The notes under the pieces were generated by a model. The model was not told the DNA's origin. It worked only from the letters and a program-made list of their open reading frames with translations, and did not search any database. Positions 1 through 9,181 of a stretch of 64,000 bases of DNA are shown piece by piece. Source of the DNA: Stygiolobus caldivivus (GTDB taxonomy: Archaea; Thermoproteota; Thermoprotei_A; Sulfolobales; Sulfolobaceae); assembly GCF_019704315.1 (NCBI RefSeq), contig NZ_AP024597.1:1178001-1242000 (forward strand), written 5' to 3'. Within the stretch, counting starts at the first letter, position 1, and every line of letters starts with the position of its first letter. The position numbers and the translations under genes are program-made.

Positions 1-180
1 TTCTGATGCTTGTACCGGGTCACCTCCTTTTAAATACTTGTCACATTCAGCCATATACTTCCTAGCTACCTCAAGCCTTAGCCTGACCTCTTCTTTTGGA
101 TCATTTTTGCTTATAAGGCCTATCAGTACATCTTCCACGTTTATCCCCATCTCTTCAGCCCTTCTTATTAGCTCTTCCAT
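1..180 (-). CDS. PaREP1 family protein, N-terminal part (runs off the window)
   Basis: The minus strand is open for 60 codons from an ATG at 180 to the first base of the window. The translation is helical and charged, with the stretch RLRLEVARKYMAECDKYLKG then GDPVQASE, which resembles the helical repeat of crenarchaeal PaREP1 proteins (small, HEPN-like, often near toxin-antitoxin or defence genes). No function is established for the family. Only the first 60 residues are present, so integrity of the gene cannot be judged. Confidence 0.6.
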   Translation of the reverse strand, partial: MEELIRRAEEMGINVEDVLIGLISKNDPKEEVRLRLEVARKYMAECDKYLKGGDPVQASE

Positions 181-748
181 AAATGATCCTTAATTGAGGG
201 GGAATAAAAGTTAATTGCGTTGTACCCTTTGTGAGGTTTACGCAAAGCCCCTTGCCTCTAATATCAGTGTAGAAAAGCCTTAGGACGTATAGTGGCTCAG
301 TCCTAAGTCAAAGTTATGAACACGTTAAAGGCACCTACGTTTTTTCTTTCGAAACACCTCTCGTTAAACACGTTCCCGTAAAGGTTCTTATACTCGGTCA
401 TGGACTAGAGGACAGTGTCAACCCCCTTACTTAGCAAATTTTTCCCTAAATATAATAACAGAACTGTTCCCCCTTATTGGCCTGCCGGGTATAGAGCCTT
501 ATCATAATACGTATACGGCAATTAGGACAGCGTCTACAAAGTAGGGCCTAACGAAACAGAAACATGTTTGACACCGTACTACATTGAAAAGGTACAACAC
601 TCACGCCTAATCAAATAACGTAAATACTCGACACCGAGAGACACCTTAGGATCTAATCTGTACACGCAGACTGTAAACTACGGTCTTAGTGGACTTACTG
701 GGCTAGAAGTCTCTGATCACGCTTATCGCACTGGAGACTTCATAGCCA
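181..748. other. Gene-free gap holding one MITE-2 copy
   Basis: No convincing reading frame. The one recognisable item is the inverted-repeat element at 389-493; the rest is stop-rich and looks like decayed sequence. Confidence 0.5.
389..493 (-). repeat. MITE-2 copy (about 104 bp, reverse orientation)
   Basis: Ends are TATACTCGGTCA on the left and GCCTGCCGGGTATA on the right, matching the terminal inverted repeats of the copies at 29567, 50557 and 56691 read backwards. The inner stretch CTTAGCAAATTTTTCCC matches the conserved core of those copies. Several mismatches show it is an older copy. Confidence 0.6.
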
Positions 749-1762
749 TCAGACCGACGGTATAGAATAGACCCAGGGCACCGGCCTCTTAAAGGTCAGG
801 TTTATTATCACGCTGAGGTCGTCCTTTTGTCCTACTAACACGGCAGGGTCTTCTTTATACTGTAACTTCCCGTTAATGATGTAGTAGTCCCACATGTAGC
901 CGTGCTGGGAAGACGGTGCTAGTATTAGCGTGATATAGGGTTTAGTGGACTTCTCGTCGGGCGTTATTATCCCGTTTACAGCATAAGCAAACACCACTTC
1001 GGGGTATTGGTTATATATAGGTGGCAAGGGGACGTCATAGGGAGAGTAATAGACCAGTGAGAGGTTATACACGGACAGCGTCTCGTTAGGGAACTTCTGT
1101 AATGTACCGGGTTGGACTATGACTATCAGGTTACCGTCTACGGTCACTCCCCCGTCACTACCGTTGATCTCAAATGACTTAGCACTTATGGGGGTCAGGT
1201 TACCGTAGTCTGATACCGGGACGTTTACCTCCTTAGGCGGTGAACCGAAAGGTTTTTGTGACGTCACGAACTCCCACACACCGGTCGAAGTCACGTTCAA
1301 GAGGGCTAACACACCGTCGCCGTATAAGACGTGCTGTAATTGCCCCGGGTTGACGCCGACGAACGCGTCCCCGTTAAAACCGCCGTAACTCACGTTTTCT
1401 ACCGATAGAGTGGTGGGGCCGAAGACCACGAAAAACGGCTTTACACCCTTACTGAACAACTTCACCCCTTGTGTGTGACCGTCAACACTTAACGCAAAGC
1501 CTTTTGTACCTAACAACATAAGCGTGACGTTAAACGTAGTGTAGTTCTTCCCGTCTATCTGTGCGACAGTATTGGGGGGTATGACACATATTACGTTACC
1601 CAGCCATAGCACCGCGTAACCGTAAGGGTAGACGTACTTTGTCTCCTGAGCGGTCACGTCTAAATTACTTGTAGAGTTTACTTTAAAGGAGACTATGACA
1701 ACTAGTTCTAAAACTACTATGACTAACAAAATTATGGTAAGTATTGACGTTTTCTTAAACAT
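749..1762 (-). CDS. Exported or membrane-anchored protein of unknown function
   Basis: This 337-residue protein starts with KK and a hydrophobic segment at about residues 6-28 (signal peptide or N-terminal anchor), followed by a beta-rich, Asn/Thr-rich domain with several N-glycosylation sequons, typical of proteins outside the Sulfolobales membrane. Short motifs such as DGVLALLNVTSTG and GGVTVDGNLIVIV suggest two similar beta-sandwich halves, but I recognise no family. It is monocistronic. A TTTTATA-like box lies shortly upstream of the ATG at 1762. No catalytic motif is visible. Confidence 0.75.
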   Translation of the reverse strand: MFKKTSILTIILLVIVVLELVVIVSFKVNSTSNLDVTAQETKYVYPYGYAVLWLGNVICVIPPNTVAQIDGKNYTTFNVTLMLLGTKGFALSVDGHTQGVKLFSKGVKPFFVVFGPTTLSVENVSYGGFNGDAFVGVNPGQLQHVLYGDGVLALLNVTSTGVWEFVTSQKPFGSPPKEVNVPVSDYGNLTPISAKSFEINGSDGGVTVDGNLIVIVQPGTLQKFPNETLSVYNLSLVYYSPYDVPLPPIYNQYPEVVFAYAVNGIITPDEKSTKPYITLILAPSSQHGYMWDYYIINGKLQYKEDPAVLVGQKDDLSVIINLTFKRPVPWVYSIPSV

Positions 1763-2081
1763 ATATTAATTATAAAATAACTTGTTATTAAGTTTTATAC
1801 ATAAGTTTCACGCTATATCAGGCTTAGCGGGCGAGACACATGTCGACTTTACCCCCTGACTCCCGAGATAATGTATTATCTGGCCTCCGCAGTACTTGCC
1901 CATCAACCCAGTTACGGTGACTCCATTAACACCCTGACTGTAGCCAATGCCCTCCAGCTTTTTTCTCACTTAACAAGTTGGGTGATGGCGATGAGCGACT
2001 ACATGCCCTAAACCCGAACCCTATTATATTCTCTACCTAGGAACAGAAAAGTTTATTATACGAATAGGAGTAGTATAGCAT
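1763..2081. other. Divergent intergenic region
   Basis: This holds the upstream regions of the two divergent genes. A TTTATTATA box at about 2050-2059 sits some 25-30 bases before the ATG at 2082. No gene or repeat is recognised in between. Confidence 0.5.
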
Positions 2082-2798
2082 ATGAAGAGGTGCCCCCGGT
2101 GTGGCTCACAAAACCCCGATGAATCAGCCTATTGCTGTAAATGCGGTACGCCACTTAGCGCGTCTCCCCCCGACAGTTCTAAAAAGCCGTCTCATCTATC
2201 CCTCATCGCCGGGGTCATCTTCGGGGTGTCCCTCCTATCACTCATAAGCTTATCTGTGCTTTCTTATTATATGTCCCCCAATGAGGTATTGGTCACCCCG
2301 TCGCAGGTCTCAGCGGTTCTAGGAGGTAAGTGGGAGGTAAAGATGGTAGGGTCGACTGGGTTCAAGATATTAGGCCTCAGTATAAGGGACCCTGTTGTGA
2401 TAGTCCTCGGCACTAACTATTCGGTGGTCCAGTTAGTCGGTGGCCCCACTATACAGACTTTGGGGGCCCAAGGCCCTACAGAGAGCTTGACCGGCGTCAT
2501 AAACGGGAGCGTATATAACGTTACCTTTAGCCTGCAATACTTTAACAATTCTTATGACGCACTGGTCTACTTTAACATGAAGGGGTTTACGGGCATGAGG
2601 TGTACACTCCCCCAGCACCAACTATCTGTAGTTATAATATCGAGTCACGAGTTCATAAAGTACTACGTCAGCCCTTTCTTCCACTCCTATGTATCGGAGG
2701 TAATGGTACTGAACGGTAGTGTGATAAAGGAAGTGCAGGTATTCGGGCCTTCTAAAATACCACAAAACCAGCTGATAAGGTTAGCCAGTCTGTTCTAA
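2082..2798 (+). CDS. Zinc-ribbon membrane protein with external beta domain
   Basis: The 238-residue protein opens with a zinc ribbon, CPRCG at residues 4-8 and CCKCG at 18-22, then a Ser/Pro/Lys linker, one membrane segment at about 38-64, and a beta-rich domain of about 170 residues. The inferred topology is zinc ribbon in the cytoplasm and C-terminal domain outside. The same plan recurs in this window in the genes at 44527 and, with variations, 6846 and 49489. The role of the ribbon (protein contact or regulation) is unknown. A TATA-like box at about 2050 fits the chosen start. Confidence 0.8.
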   Translation: MKRCPRCGSQNPDESAYCCKCGTPLSASPPDSSKKPSHLSLIAGVIFGVSLLSLISLSVLSYYMSPNEVLVTPSQVSAVLGGKWEVKMVGSTGFKILGLSIRDPVVIVLGTNYSVVQLVGGPTIQTLGAQGPTESLTGVINGSVYNVTFSLQYFNNSYDALVYFNMKGFTGMRCTLPQHQLSVVIISSHEFIKYYVSPFFHSYVSEVMVLNGSVIKEVQVFGPSKIPQNQLIRLASLF

Positions 2799-2934
2799 CC
2801 TACCTCGCTTCGGAGAAGGCCGGGTAATAGGTAACGTTTTGCTTTTCTGTACGACGTTTTTATTGAAGAGTGTAAGGTACAATATGACGTTTTTATAATT
2901 GATACCTTATTTCTTTAGACCTTAACGTAAAACT

Positions 2935-2975
2935 GAGTATAAGTATTGACGTAAGTGTTTAGGGTAATATCCGCC
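2935..2975 (+). repeat. MITE-4-like short repeat
   Basis: TATAAGTATTGACGTAAGTG followed by TTTAGGGTAATA recurs with few changes at 16450 and more loosely at 20025 and, inverted, 12205. The full length and ends of this family are not clear. Confidence 0.45.
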
Positions 2976-3061
2976 CTCGGCACTTAGTGAACGGCACTCC
3001 CACCCGCGTAGTAAGGACACGCGAAATGCATATTAATGTTTTTGCGTTCTGTACCTTAGAG

Positions 3062-3883
3062 ATGGAGAGTAGCAGAAGGTTAGTCAAAGGCCTCGGCACC
3101 ACCGGCATTATAGGTATAACTGTAGCCGTAGTAGCAATAGTCATCATCGCGGTCTTGGCGGTCGTGTTGCTTTCAGGTAAGGGCGCGAGTACCTCTGTTA
3201 CACCTACGGTGTCGAGTAGTAACTATACCATGCCGCCCGGAGGGTTATCAAGTAGCACCTCTGTTAAACCGATAGGAGTGGGACAAATGGAGTGTATTAA
3301 CGGGGAGTACCAAGTGACAGTAGACCTCAACTCGAGTATTTACACTAAAGTACTGTCCGCATACATATACGGGACTAACGTAAAGGACACGGCGATCTAT
3401 GACCCAAGCTTAAACCCCGGGGGGAATCTCGTGACGATCTGCTTCCCGGTCAACAACCCGTTTACCCCGATCCCGGGGCACACATATGATATCGTGCTAG
3501 AGTTGAGCAACGGGCAGAGCGTAATAGTGCCGGTGAAGTACCAAGGGTCGGCCCCCGGTGGGATCCCTACGGTGACCCAAGTAGGTACGGGGACACTTTT
3601 CTATAACAGTACTTCGGGAGAATACGTCGCTACAATTGTGCTCCACTCCACCGCCACCGTATCGATAGAGAGTGCTAATATAGTAGGTACTACAGCCTCA
3701 GCTACAAGTGTCTCTAATTATACCCTCACTGCAGGCTATAATACCATAACACTATACTTCCCACCTTCCAACAGTTTCACGCCGCAGCCAGGCTCGACCT
3801 ACCAAGTATCGATTGGACTGTCAGACGGTGCGGTAGTACAAGTTGCGGTAAGCTACGTAGGGAATAGCACGGCTGCGTCGTAG
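3062..3883 (+). CDS. Membrane-anchored protein with two Ig-like repeats
   Basis: Starting at the ATG at 3062 the protein has 273 residues; an upstream in-frame start at 2987 would overlap repeat sequence and is less likely. A short basic leader (SSRRLVKG) and a membrane segment at about 15-40 are followed by a Ser/Thr-rich linker and two tandem beta-sandwich repeats of about 90 residues, each ending in a pattern like PGxTYxxxLxLSNGQxVxVxVxY. The same repeat forms the C-terminal domain of the protein at 55639. Probably surface-exposed; function unknown. A T-rich stretch at 3898-3910 may terminate transcription. Confidence 0.75.
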   Translation: MESSRRLVKGLGTTGIIGITVAVVAIVIIAVLAVVLLSGKGASTSVTPTVSSSNYTMPPGGLSSSTSVKPIGVGQMECINGEYQVTVDLNSSIYTKVLSAYIYGTNVKDTAIYDPSLNPGGNLVTICFPVNNPFTPIPGHTYDIVLELSNGQSVIVPVKYQGSAPGGIPTVTQVGTGTLFYNSTSGEYVATIVLHSTATVSIESANIVGTTASATSVSNYTLTAGYNTITLYFPPSNSFTPQPGSTYQVSIGLSDGAVVQVAVSYVGNSTAAS

Positions 3884-5195
3884 TAAAAGTCAGACTATAA
3901 AATTTTTTTCCTTTAGTAATTTTACCCTACTACGTTTTTCAAAGGTGTTTTTTATCCCTCTTTGTCTAGGGCTTTTTCTAACTAAGAGGTGACATTATAC
4001 GGCTAATGAAACACGTTATCTAATTGAATAAATTTTTATTGTTATTATAGTCTATATCTCATTGTTTGTATATGTTATGTATATTGTGTGTATATAATTA
4101 TTAATTAAAAAATCGTCATATATTATAGTCCGGTACAGTTGCGGCTAAGGACTATCAAGGCTAATATGTGAATACCTCTTCACGGTCTAAAGACTAACTA
4201 TTAAGAGGCACAGATAACGGCCTTATCGGTCGCCTTAACTATACTCCGATATGGCTTAGTTATGGGCTGGGAAAGAATATTTTAGAAAAACTCCGCTTTA
4301 GTCTTCTGATGTAATGGTTAAGTTATTACAGCAATATTTCTAGATTGGCTTGCAATAAAGAGACCATTACTAGTAGTCACCGTGATTATTGTAATCTTCA
4401 ATAATCATTTTTAATCCGACGCGAGCTCTAGACATGTTCTCAGGACATCTTCTCGCTGTACAGTCTTACAAGCACTTTTTACACGAGGAAACGCTCAGCT
4501 AGGTTTCAGGTTCGTAAATATGGCAAAATACGTGTGTATCCTTTAGCCATGTACTAGGTCTGCGGTCAGACCGTTAGGGCAAAGAACTAAGAAAGGCCGG
4601 TAAAGACGCGGCACTTAGTCCCCGTCACCGGTACCCAGCCCCTAACTTTATCGACGGGTCTTCTAGTCTATCCTATCATAAAACGTTTGCACAAAACCCT
4701 CCACGTTTGACATGTTTTTACTAATTTGACGTGCGTCACTAAATACTTCACGGCTAGGCCCAAAACCTTATGTACTCACCATGAGACGGAGTATATAAGC
4801 GCTGACGTAAATGTTATGGTAATACTAATAAGTTATACATTATTATTTTAATTTAATTAAATACTCCTAGGGTAGCCATAGTGCCTTCTAAGAGGTATAA
4901 TTTTTAATTAGTGAAAATCTTTACACAAAAAGAATATGCTGAGAGGAGGTTTTATAAGTCCTAATGCGAATAGGGGAATACTAATACCTAGCGGTAACAC
5001 TACTAGGTTGGTTTTCAAGACAATATATAGCGACCGGTTCCTACAGCCTTTCACGCGTACTTTGTGGATTATGATTTTGTCCGTAATAGAGGAAACGGCA
5101 TTTAATATAACTTTTTTTCACACTAACTAAATTGTTGTCCGCTCTCTGGTTTTACGGCCAGTGGCCTCTATTCCCTAACTTACCGTGCACGGGGT
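3884..5195. other. Long gene-free region with an IS end fragment
   Basis: About 1.3 kb with no supported gene. It is A+T-rich at 4000-4120 and stop-rich throughout. It contains a weak MITE-4-like match near 4790-4830 and a fragment of an IS6-type end at 5101-5140. A 64-codon frame at 4936-5130 runs into that IS end and is probably fortuitous. Confidence 0.5.
5101..5140 (+). mobile_element. Remnant right end of an IS6-type element
   Basis: TTTAATATAACTTTTTTTCA and then CACTAACTAAATTGTTGTCC align with one gap to the right terminal repeat of the element at 29926-30803 (30761-30800). No transposase remnant lies next to it, so this is a solo end left by a deletion or an old excision. Confidence 0.6.
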
Positions 5196-5588
5196 TTACG
5201 TAAGCAGGAGTAGGTACTGGAGTAGTAGTGTTAAGTCTTCCGTCCTGTCCCCACCTTTAGACGCGATAATATAAAATTCCCCCTCGTCCTTCAGTATTTC
5301 GGCTATCTTCTCGACTTTTTCGTCTGGGACCCCTTGGTACCTAAACCACACCCCGTTTATTGTCCTCTCCTTATAGCCTTGTAACGCTTTATCGGTGATC
5401 ACGTACCTCCCGTCCGAAGTCTTCTGTAGGTACCCCTCCTTTACGAGCTCGTTAAGTGCCTTGGAAAGCCCCGCGTCTGACATACCCGTAGACTTCTTTA
5501 GTTCGGTAAAGGACTTGGGAGTCTTACACTGTTCAAGGATTAGGTCCCTCTTCGCGGCATGAGGCCTACGGGAGTTACTCGCGTTCAT
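5196..5588 (-). CDS. Winged-helix DNA-binding protein (ArsR/MarR-like)
   Basis: The 130-residue protein reads as a winged helix: helices at about 14-45 and a recognition-helix region GMSDAGLSKALNELVKEGYL followed by a wing, TSDGRYVITDKA. The last 60 residues are helical and may dimerise. Its ATG overlaps the stop of the upstream gene by 4 bases (ATGA), so the two are co-transcribed and translationally coupled. The family suggests a transcriptional regulator, perhaps of its own operon; ligand and targets are unknown. Confidence 0.75.
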   Translation of the reverse strand: MNASNSRRPHAAKRDLILEQCKTPKSFTELKKSTGMSDAGLSKALNELVKEGYLQKTSDGRYVITDKALQGYKERTINGVWFRYQGVPDEKVEKIAEILKDEGEFYIIASKGGDRTEDLTLLLQYLLLLT

Positions 5589-6019
5589 TGTAGCTCCCTG
5601 CTCTCGTTCTTTAAGACCTTAAAGGACTTTATCGCGTCGAACCCCGTCCTGCCCTTCCATAGTTCCACTTCACCTTCAGTGTAGGTTACCCTACGGTTTT
5701 CATAGTCCAGTATCAGCCCGCTATTTCGCTTCTTCACTGTCTGGTCAGTCTCTTCCATTACTATAGCCCCGTTCAATATCACGCGCTTCAGTTTCCCCTC
5801 CTTGGAAACGCTTATAGCTACCGACTTGTCCCCGAGGTAAATCCCGTATAGCTCGTATACTGCCTCCTCGCCGTTATTTTTCTTTATTTTCGTCTCTATG
5901 ACCCTCACCCTCCAGCCGTCCCCGGTGACTTCTTTGACCACTTGGTTTTGGAGGTCAACCCTGTTAAGCATATCCCTTACCCTATTGAACGCGTTGTCGA
6001 ACGGGTTTTCTCCACTCAT
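5585..6019 (-). CDS. Small soluble protein of unknown function, operon with a regulator
   Basis: This 144-residue protein has a helical N-terminus (residues 1-30) and then alternating beta strands (RVRVIETKIKK, YELYGIYLG, KRVILNGAIVME). There is no signal peptide, membrane segment or motif I recognise. It is the first gene of a two-gene operon whose second gene is a winged-helix regulator; the 4-base overlap suggests a fixed stoichiometry. A ligand-sensing or partner role for the regulator is possible but is inference only. Confidence 0.65.
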   Translation of the reverse strand: MSGENPFDNAFNRVRDMLNRVDLQNQVVKEVTGDGWRVRVIETKIKKNNGEEAVYELYGIYLGDKSVAISVSKEGKLKRVILNGAIVMEETDQTVKKRNSGLILDYENRRVTYTEGEVELWKGRTGFDAIKSFKVLKNESRELQ

Positions 6020-6249
6020 TTTTACTTCACTTAACTTTAGTTTAGTAAAGTTAATATTAAAACTTTTCGGTTCAACCGGGTCTGGGTCAAAGGCGTTACA
6101 TACCCAGATTTCTGCCTACACTTTACCTGACTCCCCTACCTTAACGGTCAGTCTAAGACCTAACTAGCAAAAATAATTACCAAAAGGACAATATTGGACT
6201 CATATGGGACAACAGGACTTATAACGCTTTCTGGATGGGAACACATATA

Positions 6250-6495
6250 GGTTTATTACTTAACGACCTCACCCTTCCAAGGTGGGGAAGAAGTCAGTAT
6301 TACACCAATAACGGGACTTACGCGGAGTTCGTAGACGTAACTGAGCCCCACACCGTAGTCGTAATAAACTACTCTGCTAGGTGTAATGACATCGTATATT
6401 ATTATCAAGACCCCGTCAACGTCCTGCCACAATTAACATATAACGTATGCAATTACATGGAAAAAGAGCCTAATAACGGGCCATCGAATTCTTAG
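6250..6495 (+). pseudogene. Broken copy of the 3' end of the gene at 7984-8742
   Basis: Translated from about 6295, this reads NNGTYAEFVDV, then VVVINYSA, YYYQDPVNVLPQLTYNV and ends PSNS, matching the last 70 residues of the protein at 7984-8742. At DNA level a run of more than 30 bases is shared exactly between 6309 and 6342 and the counterpart near 8550. Upstream of about 6290 the match decays and frames are lost. It is a truncated paralogue left by a local duplication, about 2.2 kb from the intact copy and in the same direction. Confidence 0.8.
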
Positions 6496-6673
6496 AAAAA
6501 AGACCTGGAACTAAAACTCTGTCAGTTATATTTGTCAAGTACTAAAGGGTAACGATCATTCTCCTGTTCATAATGTCGCCACTATGTATTTATATTTCCG
6601 TTCTCGCGATATAGCGTATAAAGCCTTTTCTCAGCGTCCTCTCTATGTAGAGGTTTTTATCAATTAATAAATT

Positions 6674-6766
6674 TATACCCTGCTGAACACACTATCCTCT
6701 TGTTTAACATGTTTTTTGGCCTTACATAATGGTGCTGTTGCCCTTTATTAACTGACTAGGACAATG
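6674..6766 (+). repeat. MITE-2 copy, left half degenerate
   Basis: The right end GTTGCCCTTTATTAACTGAC (6737-6756) is an excellent match to the family's inverted repeat; the left end TATACCCTGCTGAA is weak. Lies in the 350-base gap before the zinc-ribbon gene at 6846, of which the remainder is A+T-rich promoter sequence. Confidence 0.5.
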
Positions 6767-6845
6767 GAATTGTTGACCTCACTTGCGTTATTTATGTGAA
6801 CCTTTATATTTAATCTTTATATTTTAGTAATAAAATAAGTTAATT

Positions 6846-7967
6846 ATGGTAAAATATTGTACTGTGTGTGGGTCTGCGAACGCAGATAACGCTAATTTTT
6901 GCACGAATTGTGGTAATAAACTCCCTTCAGTCCCGAATACGGCCCTCCTAGCCGATTATAAGAGTAGAGTTATGTTTGAGTCACAAGCTAGGCGTGCTAT
7001 CTCGATATATTCCTTATCATCAATACCCCCGCTGTATAAGAGTTGGTATGAAAAGACGAGTGCCGGTTTACTGACTAAGACCCTAGTGACTTTGTTCTAC
7101 CCGATATTGTTTTTAGGGTCACTAGGCGTTATATCGCCTTTTGTCCCGTTCCAGATAGTTTTCCTCTTAATGTTTTTTATTATTAGTTATTATTTTGGTT
7201 TAGTGGTAGATAACTCTAAACTGATTCTTTCCTTATATTTGGTCTTATTTTTTGTCCTGGGCCCAGCGGTGGCAATAATTGGCTATAATAACGTGAATTT
7301 TTGGGTATTCTACGTTATAGGCTTTATAGGTGGCTTTATTTCAATAAGTGTCGGGAGGTCTAGGAGGCCCAAGGTATGGGTGAGCATATTTTGTGAGAAA
7401 AAAATCCCCCAAGTTATACTTTCTTGGAGGCATTACAGTCACGGGGAGCTGGGCCAATATTTTCTCCCTATGAGGTGTGGCCTGCTCAGTGAGGACAGTT
7501 TTAAGAAGGTAAATAAACGGGGGAGAGGGATGGGTGCACTAAGAGTCCCAATTATTAACCACGGAGGGGGACATGGTGGCGGTGGGCACGGGGGCCATCA
7601 CGGTGGTGCCCACGGTGGCAGTCATGGTGGTGGCGGTGGGACTGGAGGCCCTGCAGTTTTATTAGGAGGGGGGATGTCGGGTAGGCGGCGCAGGGGGTAC
7701 GGTTACGTCAAGAAACCATTACTTAAGGTAAATACAGACCCATACGAAGCAGTAGCAGGCTTTGTCCTTGGATCCGAAGGTGTAACAGCACTCCTTGTAT
7801 TAAAAATATACTATTTAGGGCAAGAGTTTAATCAGTATAACGTGGGGGTTATATATGACATCTATTTACCTAGGAGTAGAAAACTCGCAAAGACTGACTT
7901 CATGCTCGACTTTATTAACAGTATTATAAAAGGGGCTGATAACTTTATCTTTGTTAATACGAGTTAG
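6846..7967 (+). CDS. Zinc-ribbon membrane protein with Gly/His-rich loop
   Basis: The 373-residue protein begins with a zinc ribbon (CTVCG at 5-9, CTNCG at 19-23), then a linker helix, a block of three or four membrane segments between about residues 80 and 165, a cytoplasmic basic stretch, and at about 238-265 a remarkable loop of alternating Gly and His (HGGGHGGGGHGGHHGG) that could bind metal. The C-terminal 90 residues are a mixed alpha/beta domain. The gene's last bases run into the next gene's region, so the pair is probably an operon. No family name is known to me; metal sensing or storage at the membrane is speculation. Confidence 0.7.
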   Translation: MVKYCTVCGSANADNANFCTNCGNKLPSVPNTALLADYKSRVMFESQARRAISIYSLSSIPPLYKSWYEKTSAGLLTKTLVTLFYPILFLGSLGVISPFVPFQIVFLLMFFIISYYFGLVVDNSKLILSLYLVLFFVLGPAVAIIGYNNVNFWVFYVIGFIGGFISISVGRSRRPKVWVSIFCEKKIPQVILSWRHYSHGELGQYFLPMRCGLLSEDSFKKVNKRGRGMGALRVPIINHGGGHGGGGHGGHHGGAHGGSHGGGGGTGGPAVLLGGGMSGRRRRGYGYVKKPLLKVNTDPYEAVAGFVLGSEGVTALLVLKIYYLGQEFNQYNVGVIYDIYLPRSRKLAKTDFMLDFINSIIKGADNFIFVNTS

Positions 7968-7983
7968 CAATGGGGTAGTCTGG

Positions 7984-8742
7984 ATGTACGGTAAGGCCCT
8001 GATAGCGGTCTTGTTCGCGGTAATACTAATAGCGTTATCTCAAATAGTAGCCCCTTCAGGGCTAATGTACCCCTTGGTGACTCTGCCGAATAACGTCATA
8101 GACCTCCCAGCAATTAATTTTACAAGTGGACTTGGGACCAATAGCTATGTCACCGTAAAGCCACAGTGGCAAATATCTCTTGTGGGGTCCGGAGAGTTTA
8201 CCTACGACGTCTTAGGTTACTGCGTCATATACTTCTACAACGGCTCTGCCACAGTGTTACCTTATAACTCGTTTAACATAACGTTCCTGTCACACATGGA
8301 CCCAAGGCAAATAAGTAAAGCCTATTATTGGACTTACTACTACCCTGGCTACGAGTATAGTAGTTACGAGGTCGTAAACATAACTTCGGTGTACGGTATC
8401 CATATTGACGTCCCGGCTCAGACACTGGTTATTTGCTATTACACTACACGTCTCACGCAGAGTGAGTTAAAAGACGTGATCCTAGCGACTTTTAAGGACG
8501 CTAGTGTAGCAGTTCTAAACTCGGGAAAAGTTTATTACTATTACGCCAATAACGGGACTTACGCGGAGTTCGTAGACGTAATCGGTTCCCACATCATAGT
8601 CGTAATAAACTACCCCAGTAAGGACAAGGGGAACGATATCATGTATTACTACAAAGACCCCGTCAATATACTGTTACAACTAACCTATGATGTGAACAAT
8701 TATATGAAAGGCGCATCTAATAGTGGACCGTTAAATTTCTAG
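7984..8742 (+). CDS. Membrane-anchored exported protein, partner of the zinc-ribbon gene
   Basis: I take the ATG at 7984 (252 residues); a TTG at 7951 overlaps the previous gene by 17 bases and is possible. One membrane segment (about residues 4-24) leads to a beta-rich, Tyr-rich extracytoplasmic domain with several N-x-S/T sites. The C-terminal 70 residues are duplicated as the fragment at 6250-6495. Co-directional and only 16 bases from the zinc-ribbon gene, so probably the same transcript. Function unknown. Confidence 0.75.
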   Translation: MYGKALIAVLFAVILIALSQIVAPSGLMYPLVTLPNNVIDLPAINFTSGLGTNSYVTVKPQWQISLVGSGEFTYDVLGYCVIYFYNGSATVLPYNSFNITFLSHMDPRQISKAYYWTYYYPGYEYSSYEVVNITSVYGIHIDVPAQTLVICYYTTRLTQSELKDVILATFKDASVAVLNSGKVYYYYANNGTYAEFVDVIGSHIIVVINYPSKDKGNDIMYYYKDPVNILLQLTYDVNNYMKGASNSGPLNF

Positions 8743-8785
8743 AACGGGTTTTGGTGCCCCGCTAACCTCGCTCCATGTTAGAGCC

Positions 8786-8953
8786 GGTCACCTAAGGAGA
8801 GCTTTCTTAGAGCTTCGCAAATATTAGGGTTATTCACAGGTCCATTGCAATTTCTATTCGCCTTATTGAAGTGGTATTTTAACTGTTAATTATACATGGT
8901 ACTAATTTGGCAGAGGATCTCACAATTCGCAAAAGACACATGAAAGACCCTAA
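8786..8953. repeat. MITE-3 copy (partial match)
   Basis: The right end, ATTCGCAAAAGACACATGAA with AGACCC following, is a close match to the MITE-3 terminal repeat in the copies at 49047 and 55336. The left end near 8786 is only loosely conserved. The element overlaps the 3' part of the small gene at 8879. Confidence 0.45.
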
Positions 8954-9166
8954 CCAGTCCGATGAGAGCAAATGTTGCATAAAAAATTCTAGAACAAAAC
9001 TATCTGAATTAATAATTTCAGTCTTAAGCAATTCTATCAATAGAGGCTGGTTAACCAATAGCCCCTTTGTAGAAATATAGATTAGGTCTTTTCCATTAGA
9101 AGCGATAAGTGTAGACTGATATTTACTCTTTGTATTGCTAATAACGAAACTGTAATTATATCCCAT
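8879..9166 (-). CDS. Small hypothetical protein, 3' end formed by a MITE
   Basis: From the ATG at 9166 (preceded by GGAGGT seven bases upstream, one of the few clear Shine-Dalgarno sites in this window) the frame encodes 95 residues, beginning GYNYSFVISNTKSKYQSTLI. The last 20-25 codons lie inside a MITE-3 end, so the gene may be truncated and finishing in mobile DNA. A TTTTTATATG box at about 9218-9230 lies upstream. No family recognised. It could be a decayed gene. Confidence 0.35.
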   Translation of the reverse strand: MGYNYSFVISNTKSKYQSTLIASNGKDLIYISTKGLLVNQPLLIELLKTEIINSDSFVLEFFMQHLLSSDWLGSFMCLLRIVRSSAKLVPCIINS

Positions 9167-9181
9167 TATGTTACCTCCCAT

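Noticed and set aside
4936-5130. 64-codon ORF
   Set aside because: It runs into an IS terminal repeat and has no homology-like features.
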